Assembly (NCBI GenBank): GCA_035655455.1
Contig: DASRUL010000036.1
Span: 1 to 18,786, forward strand
Length of the DNA stretch: 18,786 bases
Reading direction: 5' to 3'
From: JAHFKM01 sp035655455
GTDB lineage: Archaea; Nanobdellota; Nanobdellia; SCGC-AAA011-G17; GW2011-AR18
A model generated the notes under the pieces. It ran no database searches. It saw only the letters and a program-made list of their open reading frames with translations, and was not told the origin of the DNA. Position 1 is the first letter of the stretch; each line of letters begins with the position of its first letter. The translations under genes were made by a program, and so were the position numbers. Shown piece by piece: positions 14,100-18,786 of the stretch.

Positions 14100-15184
14100 G
14101 ATTTATACCTATTCACCCGTTCAATAACAGCATCGACTTCATCAGCGCTCATGTGCGCATGTAGCGGCAAAGAGACGATTTCTTGCGCAACATTCTCAGC
14201 AACTGGAAATTGACCTCTCCTTAACCCCAGATACTCGAATGCTGGCTGCAAATGGATAGGAATCGGATAATGAACCTGCGTCTCGATTCCTTTTTCAGCA
14301 AGAAAACTCATGAACCCGCTTCTTTCTTTTGTCCGCACGACAAACAGATGGAAGGCATGCCTTGTTTCTGGATCAGCAGATGGCAAAGAAATTTCAGGAT
14401 TGTTTATTTCATCCAAATACCTTTGCGCAATCTTACTTCTCCTTTCATTCCAATCATCGAGTTTCTTTAATTTTTTCCCTAAAATCGCAGCTTCAAGCTC
14501 ACTTAAACGATAATTGTAGCCTACTTCTTGATGCACATGTTTCGCTGACTGACCATGGTCACGCAGCCTTAATGCACGTTGATACATTTTATCATCGTCT
14601 GTTACAAGCATCCCTCCTTCGCCGCAGGCCCCGAGGTTTTTGGTGGGGTAAAAACTAAAAGCACCGCTTGTAACAGGAACTCTCTTTCCCTGAAACTCAG
14701 CGCCATGCGCCTGCGCACAATCTTCGAGCACTGCCCATCCTCTTTTTTCTGCAAGTTCCGCAACTTTATCCATCTTCGCCGGATGGCCATACAAATGAAC
14801 AGGAATAATCGCACGTATCTCAGGATGGTCCTCTATACTGTTTACATCAAGCGTATATGTCTTTTCATCAATATCTGCAAATCTAGGCTGGGCGCCGACA
14901 TGTCGAATAGCTTCAGCTGTTGCAAAAAACGTATTTACAGGAACAACGACTAATCCTTCTTGACTTATCTCTACTCCGAAAAGACCTACATGAAGGGCAG
15001 ATGTGCCATTCGCACAACTTACCCCATACCTTTTTCCACAATAAGCAGCAAAACTCCTTTCAAACGCCTCGTTCTTTTTCCCCGAAACATAACGCCCACT
15101 AGCAAGAACTTCTTTTACAGCACTGTCTATTTGTGCCTCCAACTCTCTATACTGGTCCGCGGGCCTTACAAATGGAACTTTCAT
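14096..15184 (-). CDS. DegT/DnrJ/EryC1/StrS-family PLP-dependent sugar aminotransferase
   Basis: A 362-residue aminotransferase of the family that aminates keto-sugar nucleotides. The PLP lysine is K182 in SFYPTKNLGACGEGG, D155 in EDCAQAHGA binds the pyridine nitrogen, and CANGTSALH (57-65) binds the phosphate. The family opening PFVRPADQY and the late HYPIPIHLQPAF are present. It is the first gene of a six-gene operon with its own TATA box 25-26 bases upstream. Together with the divergent Gfo/Idh oxidoreductase it forms the dehydrogenase/aminotransferase pair used to make 3-amino sugar nucleotides in other systems (WlbA/WlbC, GnnA/GnnB). The exact sugar is inferred only. Confidence 0.93.
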   Translation of the reverse strand: MKVPFVRPADQYRELEAQIDSAVKEVLASGRYVSGKKNEAFERSFAAYCGKRYGVSCANGTSALHVGLFGVEISQEGLVVVPVNTFFATAEAIRHVGAQPRFADIDEKTYTLDVNSIEDHPEIRAIIPVHLYGHPAKMDKVAELAEKRGWAVLEDCAQAHGAEFQGKRVPVTSGAFSFYPTKNLGACGEGGMLVTDDDKMYQRALRLRDHGQSAKHVHQEVGYNYRLSELEAAILGKKLKKLDDWNERRSKIAQRYLDEINNPEISLPSADPETRHAFHLFVVRTKERSGFMSFLAEKGIETQVHYPIPIHLQPAFEYLGLRRGQFPVAENVAQEIVSLPLHAHMSADEVDAVIERVNRYKS

Positions 15185-15205
15185 CGTTTTCCCAGCGTCC
15201 GAGAA

Positions 15206-15213
15206 TTTATAAA
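15206..15213 (-). promoter_or_regulatory. TATA box for the six-gene glycan operon
   Basis: TTTATAAA, centred 25-26 bases before the aminotransferase ATG at 15184. No other convincing box was found between the overlapping genes down to 9815, so it may drive all six. Confidence 0.68.
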
Positions 15214-15238
15214 GTTTTGTCTGTTTTTTGAGTAAGGC

Positions 15239-15246
15239 TTTTAAAG
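15239..15246 (+). promoter_or_regulatory. TATA-like box for the Gfo/Idh oxidoreductase gene
   Basis: TTTTAAAG, centred 24-25 bases before the ATG at 15267. It is the other half of a divergent promoter in the 82-base gap, so the dehydrogenase and aminotransferase genes are likely co-regulated. Confidence 0.55.
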
Positions 15247-15266
15247 CACCTAAAGATCTTTAGGCT

Positions 15267-16286
15267 ATGAAAAACGTCGCTGTCGTCGGTCTAGGTTATT
15301 GGGGACCGAACATCGTAAGAAATGTCCTTAGTTTGCCTGACGCACACCTGTATGCTCTTTGCGACAGCAACGAGGATCAATTCAGGAGCAGGCGATTACC
15401 TCCACTTCCTCCCTCCACAAAATGTATATCTCAACTGGAGGTGCTCTTAGATGATCCCGCACTTGATGCGGTTGTTCTTGCCACTCCAATTTCAACCCAC
15501 TACGCGCTCGGGAAAAGATGTTTAGAAGCCGGCAAACATCTTCTCATTGAAAAGCCATTTACTCAGACAGGGGAACAGGCACTTGAACTCACACATCTTG
15601 CTGAAGATAAAAAACGCGTACTTGCAGTCGGGCACACGTTCCTTTATACCTCTGCTGTACAACAAATGAAAGCTTTGATTGATAAAGGAGAAATTGGCGA
15701 AATAAGACATATTCATATCCAAAGACTGAATCTTGGCCAGTTTCAAAGAGACACAAATGTGGTTTGGGATCTTATGCCCCACGATCTTTCAATGATTCTT
15801 TATTTTATGAACGATCAACTTCCTTCTCAGGTTCTAGCCCAAGGACACGCACATTACAATCCCGAGACAGAAGACACCGCGTGGGCAAGTTTAAGCTTCG
15901 CTAAAGGCGTTTCAGCTTATCTTCACAACTCTTGGATTGACCCGCGCAAGGTCAGAACCGTTACTGTTGTCGGAGATAAAAAAATGCTCCTCTTCGATGA
16001 TACTGATCCAAATATGAAACTTCAAGTTTATGACAGGGGGGTGGAAGAAAACTACTCAAGCTTTTCCGGTTTTAACGCCGCTTACCGTTATGGAGATATT
16101 CATATTCCTAAAGTGGATGGCGGAGAAGCTCTTGGGAGGCAGTTAGAACACTTTATAACATGCATTGAGACAGGGAGAAAACCCCTTACTGACGGAATGA
16201 ACGGCTATCGCGTTGTTAAAGTTTTAACTATGATTCAAGATGCAATAAGAGCGAACAAGATTATTAACTATAGTTCGGGCTGTTAA
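15267..16286 (+). CDS. Gfo/Idh/MocA family oxidoreductase
   Basis: A 339-residue NAD(P)-dependent sugar oxidoreductase. The N-terminal Rossmann fold has GLGYWGPN (8-15), then ATPISTHY (72-79) and the family signature EKP (95-97). The C-terminal alpha/beta domain has WDLMPHDLSM with the conserved D168 and H172. GLGYWGPN is the form seen in UDP-GlcNAc 3-dehydrogenase-type members (GnnA/WlbA-like) that oxidise the sugar C3 before amination. It is divergent from the DegT aminotransferase over 82 bases, which supports a joint role in making an amino sugar for the cell-surface glycan. The substrate is inferred. Codon use is less AT-rich than in the 8.3-13 kb genes. Confidence 0.9.
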   Translation: MKNVAVVGLGYWGPNIVRNVLSLPDAHLYALCDSNEDQFRSRRLPPLPPSTKCISQLEVLLDDPALDAVVLATPISTHYALGKRCLEAGKHLLIEKPFTQTGEQALELTHLAEDKKRVLAVGHTFLYTSAVQQMKALIDKGEIGEIRHIHIQRLNLGQFQRDTNVVWDLMPHDLSMILYFMNDQLPSQVLAQGHAHYNPETEDTAWASLSFAKGVSAYLHNSWIDPRKVRTVTVVGDKKMLLFDDTDPNMKLQVYDRGVEENYSSFSGFNAAYRYGDIHIPKVDGGEALGRQLEHFITCIETGRKPLTDGMNGYRVVKVLTMIQDAIRANKIINYSSGC

Positions 16287-16450
16287 TTTTTATCCAGATG
16301 ATATCTTATAACTGATTTAAAGGGTCATTAAAACCTATTTGAAAGAGGTGGTTGATTAAACATTTAGGACTTTTGCTATAGAATGATGTTTAATATAAAA
16401 TTAGCCTACCAAAAATTCAATACTGCTTTAATCTATGCAACAAAATAATG

Positions 16451-17314
16451 TCAATTCTCTTGTTTTGATTTCTTCTTTCCCAATCTTTTAACCGATTCAG
16501 CCCGCTCTACATAATTTTCAGAAGTAATAACTCTTCTGCCACTTTTTGTTTCCAAATCTCTTCTGGCTCTTCCGGCAACAGCTCCGCCTTCTTGAGCCGC
16601 CTTTTTGCCCTCATCAAATCCCTCTACATTTTTATTCTTTGTAATTTCTGTTGTAGCCGCCTCACCAAGCATGGAAAAGATAAGCTCTAAGTCAGTCATA
16701 TGGTCACGTAAATTTTCTCGTTTCAGTCCCTTCAACTCTTTGTATTCTGATGGGGTCAGGCCAAACGTGGCTTTGGAGATTTCCGCTGTGAGGATTGCAT
16801 ATTCCCTTTCAGTCTTTATAGCTCGCTTATCCCATTCACCGGTAAGTTCATCTCTTATTGCTATCCCCCTTACCCTTCGCTCAATCCACTCCTCCGAATA
16901 CCCTTTCTTTTTGTATAGTTCTCGCATTCTTTTTTGGGCTAATTCGGGATTTTCTATTTCTTGCACTCTTTCATAACCAACCTTTGCCAGCCATCTTTTG
17001 AATGGTTCGGCCTTCGGGGAGGGGATAGATTGGACTATGCGGAATATGCCTTCAGTATTAGCGCAGTTAGCTTCCCTTTTCTTACCATCAGGAGCAAGCA
17101 ATTCAAGGGGGGTACAAATTGTACCCCAGTTGGCATCAAGAATAGGATCTCTACTTCGCATTTTTTTAATGTATTGCTTAGGATCACTACTATCAGTAAG
17201 AACAGCTACAATATCAAAGACCGAAAACCACCACTCTTCATTATGCCATGTTCTTCGTATGTCTTTTCCCTGAAAAACTATGAGAGATGTTTCTGGATCC
17301 ATTCTGATTCTCAT
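16451..17314 (-). CDS. BRO-N / DinD-like protein
   Basis: A 287-residue protein. Residues 12-110 resemble the BRO-N domain of phage antirepressors: IVFQGKDIRRTWHNEEWWFSV, then VAVLTDSSDPKQYI and a later NTEGIFRIVQSIPSPKAEPFKRWLA, which is the usual 'L-RL-Q-IP-PKAE-FK-WLA' block. The C-terminal part (LKGLKRENLRDHMTDLELIFSMLGEAATTEI, then EGFDEGKKAAQEGG) resembles the C-terminal half of E. coli DNA-damage-inducible protein D, which acts with RecA. Such proteins are widespread in mobile and accessory DNA; their cellular role is unclear. The last 40 residues are basic and low-complexity. Codon use differs from the core genes, with more G-ending and mixed codons, suggesting transfer. A weak TATA-like stretch lies at about 17329-17342. 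Confidence 0.82.
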   Translation of the reverse strand: MRIRMDPETSLIVFQGKDIRRTWHNEEWWFSVFDIVAVLTDSSDPKQYIKKMRSRDPILDANWGTICTPLELLAPDGKKREANCANTEGIFRIVQSIPSPKAEPFKRWLAKVGYERVQEIENPELAQKRMRELYKKKGYSEEWIERRVRGIAIRDELTGEWDKRAIKTEREYAILTAEISKATFGLTPSEYKELKGLKRENLRDHMTDLELIFSMLGEAATTEITKNKNVEGFDEGKKAAQEGGAVAGRARRDLETKSGRRVITSENYVERAESVKRLGKKKSKQEN

Positions 17315-17465
17315 TAAATTGACCTATCTTTAAATACTTTATCCAAATCTGTCCAGTGACTCTCTAAATGGAAACGACGGCTCTTAAGTCCCCCCACGAA
17401 CTATAGTCTCGCTTTGCTCTAAATTTGATAAAAATACAATCTAAAAAACTACGGCAACAGGATAA

Positions 17466-17481
17466 TTTTCGGAGACGAAAA
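17466..17481. other. hairpin with GNRA-type loop
   Basis: On the plus strand TTTTCG (17466-17471) pairs perfectly with CGAAAA (17476-17481) around GAGA, a GNRA tetraloop. In the opposite strand the loop is TCTC, so a plus-strand transcript would be the one with the stable tetraloop. Confidence 0.5.
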
Positions 17482-17545
17482 ACTCACTCCGCTTCGCTCC
17501 GTGCCCCGCTGCGCTCTCACTCTATTTTTATATTTTATGAATTAT

Positions 17546-17595
17546 GGGACAGTCTGAGCAACTATGCGGAAAGTCCCTCGGCTCGGGACGTTTCC
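17546..17595. other. pair of mutually exclusive hairpins sharing one arm
   Basis: GTCCC at 17573-17577 can pair with GGGAC upstream (17546-17550, 22-base loop) or GGGAC downstream (17585-17589). The downstream version extends to a 10-bp stem, GGAAAGTCCC against GGGAC-g-TTTCC with one bulged G and a 7-base loop, so it should dominate. Shared-arm layouts occur in attenuators and riboswitches, but no known class is recognised. Confidence 0.42.
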
Positions 17596-17604
17596 CAAAT
17601 TAGC

Positions 17605-17668
17605 AGTGTGTAGAAATGACTGATACACTAAACTAATTCTTGCATAAAAAGCAATAATCCATCAGTCA
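17605..17668. other. nested stem-loop downstream of hepT
   Basis: TGACTGAT (17617-17624) and ATCAGTCA (17661-17668) are a perfect 8-bp inverted repeat. Inside it ATTCTTGC (17636-17643) pairs with GCAATAAT (17651-17658) with one mismatch around ATAAAAA. A competing 7-bp stem, 17605-17611 with 17623-17629, overlaps the outer arm. On the minus strand this begins 30 bases after the hepT stop, so it could be a 3'-UTR structure or terminator for that operon. Confidence 0.42.
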
Positions 17669-17697
17669 AATATGCGCACTACCCCCAAATTTATAGC

Positions 17698-18051
17698 TTA
17701 GAAGCCGGGCTTATTTCCTCTTTCTAATATCTTTTGAATCTGTTTTCTCAATTTTGGTAAATCTTCTTCAATAACTCCCCATATTGTTTCTTTGTCAACG
17801 CCAAAATAGTGATGTATTAACTTGTCTCTCATGCCCGCAATTTTTATCCAAGAGATTTCTTTATGCTTATTTGTAAAATCTTGAGGCAGGCTCTTGACCG
17901 CTTCCCCAATAATTTCTATTTGCCTTATAACGGCACTTTGTAATAATTCACTTCCCATAAAATCATTTTTTGAAGTCTCCTTTAGGAAAGATTCTATTCT
18001 TCCAATCGCATCTCTGATGTGCTTAATGAAGACTAAAGGGTCTTTTTTCAT
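17698..18051 (-). CDS. hepT: HepT-like toxin (DUF86)
   Basis: A 117-residue helical protein of the DUF86/HepT family. The diagnostic R-x4-H-x-Y motif is present as R75...H80-x-Y82 in MRDKLIHHYFG, which in characterised HepT forms the RNase active site and is where the partner adds AMP (on the tyrosine). The segment VIRQIEIIGEAVKSLP (41-56) is also a strong family match. Normal family length is about 110-140 residues, so it is complete. Its ATG overlaps the stop of the nucleotidyltransferase gene as ATGA. The pair therefore has the standard HepT/MntA (type VII) toxin-antitoxin layout with the antitoxin gene first. Confidence 0.9.
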   Translation of the reverse strand: MKKDPLVFIKHIRDAIGRIESFLKETSKNDFMGSELLQSAVIRQIEIIGEAVKSLPQDFTNKHKEISWIKIAGMRDKLIHHYFGVDKETIWGVIEEDLPKLRKQIQKILERGNKPGF

Positions 18052-18335
18052 ATTATTGCAACCTCTTCCTTTAAGATTCTTTTTTTAAGGTAAGGACTAA
18101 TAGCCCCATAAGTTAAAAGATCCACCTTTCTTCGTATTTTTTTTTTTAACTCTAATTCTAACCCCACTACTTCTAATAAACTCTTCGCTCTTTTAAACTT
18201 GATCAGAATATCCACATCACTTCTCTTCTTTTGCTCCCCCCTCGCATACGATCCAAAAATGCCTGCTTTTACAACCCCATATTTCTTTAAAATCGGTACA
18301 ACCTTTCTCCGAATCTCTTTAATTTCTTCATTCAT
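18048..18335 (-). CDS. mntA: MntA-like nucleotidyltransferase antitoxin
   Basis: A 95-residue minimal nucleotidyltransferase. GSYARGEQKKRSDVDILI has the GSx10DxD signature: G28-S29, then D40 and D42 as the first two metal-binding aspartates. KVDLLTYG near residue 71 supplies the third. In characterised pairs MntA transfers AMP groups to the tyrosine of the HepT R-x4-H-x-Y motif and so silences the toxin. The ARG after GSY is the form found in the active antitoxins. A TATA-like GTTAAATA is centred 26-27 bases before the ATG at 18335. The gene overlaps hepT by four bases. Confidence 0.9.
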   Translation of the reverse strand: MNEEIKEIRRKVVPILKKYGVVKAGIFGSYARGEQKKRSDVDILIKFKRAKSLLEVVGLELELKKKIRRKVDLLTYGAISPYLKKRILKEEVAII

Positions 18336-18357
18336 ACTCTTCAGAAAGCGAATGGTC

Positions 18358-18365
18358 TATTTAAC
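18358..18365 (-). promoter_or_regulatory. TATA-like box for the mntA-hepT operon
   Basis: GTTAAATA on the minus strand, centred 26-27 bases before the mntA ATG. A second, better TATA-like stretch (TTTAAATATAA on the plus strand, about 18382-18392) lies 23 bases further upstream. It matches no start codon at leaderless spacing and could belong to a leadered transcript in either direction. Confidence 0.5.
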
Positions 18366-18440
18366 ATTTTCCACTGCAACCTTTAAATATAATCGCTTCT
18401 GTAGAATAGTAAATTATTATTTATGTCTCTTTTACAGGGA

Positions 18441-18786
18441 CTAAGCGTACGCCTTCACGACAGCCTTCTCGGGATACGTCACCATATCCTGAAATGAGAA
18501 ACAATTAATCCAACACTTCGGGCACTGCTTCGCCTTTATCTTCGCTCTTTCATTGTTCGCAATCTCGCCATACCAAATTTCCTTAAAAGATTTTTCTTTC
18601 AGATTCCCCCAGGAAGGCATAGAAAAGCACGGATACACATTCCCATCAGTCGCAATATACGCGCCAGAAAAACCAGCGGTACAAGGAAGCATCATCTCAC
18701 GCTTCCTCAAATACTTCGCAGCAATCTTCAAATGCATCTTCTCCACATGATCATGCTTCTCCCTCACCTCAAAATTCTCAGCAAAC
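18441..18786 (-). CDS. radical SAM/SPASM protein, C-terminal part (5' end beyond window)
   Basis: The minus-strand frame is open to the right edge, so this is the C-terminal 114 or so residues of a longer protein; the GTG at 18767 is probably internal. The visible part is a SPASM domain: PCTAGFSGAYIATDGNVYPC, then GNLKEKSFKEIW, then CPKCWINC. These cysteines would bind an auxiliary 4Fe-4S cluster in radical SAM enzymes that modify peptides or small molecules. The pattern 'G-L-E-S--EIW' between the cysteine groups is very typical. The catalytic CxxxCxxC lies outside the window, so the reaction cannot be assigned. It is upstream of, and on the same strand as, mntA-hepT, with a 105-base gap. Confidence 0.85.
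   Translation of the reverse strand, partial: FAENFEVREKHDHVEKMHLKIAAKYLRKREMMLPCTAGFSGAYIATDGNVYPCFSMPSWGNLKEKSFKEIWYGEIANNERAKIKAKQCPKCWINCFSFQDMVTYPEKAVVKAYA

Larger units (their letters stand above)
17315..17697. other. 383-base gap without a gene; several inverted repeats
   Basis: No credible protein gene or tRNA is seen. The first 140 bases look unstructured apart from the BRO gene's upstream region. From about 17466 to 17668 there are several short stem-loops, described separately, and a GC-rich stretch (17487-17516) with near-repeats CCGCTTCGCTCC and CCGCTGCGCTCT. It lies between the start of the BRO/DinD-like gene and the 3' end of the hepT-like gene. Confidence 0.6.

Noticed and set aside
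16383..16448. 21-codon plus-strand ORF in the 164-base gap between the oxidoreductase and BRO genes
   Set aside because: Too short to judge. A GAGGTG element lies upstream (16345-16350), but about 32 bases away, and no TATA box is at leaderless spacing. The rest of this gap shows nothing clear.
17425..17613. 62-residue plus-strand ORF in the gene-free gap
   Set aside because: The translation (Ser/Arg-rich, 'SASLRAPLRS') is what GC-rich intergenic repeats typically give, and it runs through the hairpins.
17360..17620. tRNA, RNase P RNA or hammerhead ribozyme in the gap
   Set aside because: GGAAAGTCC is reminiscent of an RNase P RNA segment and CTGA occurs, but no T-loop, no RNase P core motifs and no CTGANGA...GAAA core were found.
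18423..18497. 24-codon plus-strand ORF downstream of the unassigned TATA box
   Set aside because: It is antisense to the SPASM gene's conserved 3' end and has no recognisable features.
1..18786. CRISPR array or insertion sequence
   Set aside because: No regularly spaced repeats, transposase genes or paired terminal inverted repeats with target duplications were seen.

Overview
The window looks like a chromosomal segment of a small-genome archaeon, most likely from the DPANN group (Woesearchaeota or Pacearchaeota-like). This is inferred from gene content and layout, not from a marker gene. At least ten genes have a TATA-like box centred about 24-28 bases upstream of the start codon, which is the geometry of archaeal leaderless transcripts. 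Genes are very tightly packed with many ATGA overlaps. The gene set includes form III RuBisCO, AMP phosphorylase, a ribose-1,5-bisphosphate isomerase homologue, a Dph6-like ATPase and a SpoIIM-like membrane protein. No rRNA, tRNA or CRISPR array was seen.

Region 1 (1-8312) is the core-metabolism part. After the 3' end of a DUF58 protein come AMP phosphorylase (minus strand, overlapping an AI-2E/PerM-type membrane protein), a Dph6-like PP-loop ATPase on the plus strand, a 90-residue membrane protein, form III RuBisCO, and a three-gene coupled operon (e2b2-type ribose-1,5-bisphosphate isomerase, HAD phosphatase, unrecognised 120-residue helical protein). AMP phosphorylase, the isomerase and RuBisCO together make the archaeal nucleotide salvage route: AMP -> ribose 1,5-bisphosphate -> ribulose 1,5-bisphosphate -> two 3-phosphoglycerate. 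The HAD phosphatase and the helical protein lie directly upstream of rbcL and are the least explained members. A SpoIIM-like membrane protein closes the region.

Region 2 (8319-16286) is a surface-glycan cluster. A polytopic GT-C/PTPS_related-like membrane protein on the plus strand meets a six-gene minus-strand operon: DegT aminotransferase, SDR epimerase with a predicted zinc-binding insertion, family 2 glycosyltransferase, NodB-type deacetylase and two methyltransferases. The operon is driven from a divergent promoter shared with a Gfo/Idh/MocA oxidoreductase. The oxidoreductase and aminotransferase fit synthesis of an amino sugar nucleotide. The 8.3-13 kb part reads more AT-rich than region 1.

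Region 3 (16287-18786) is accessory. It holds a BRO-N/DinD-like protein, a 383-base gap without genes that contains several inverted repeats (possible structured RNA), a HepT/MntA toxin-antitoxin pair, and the 3' part of a radical SAM/SPASM protein running off the right edge. The most promising leads for something new are the HAD plus 120-residue pair tied to the RuBisCO pathway, and the structured gap at 17466-17668.
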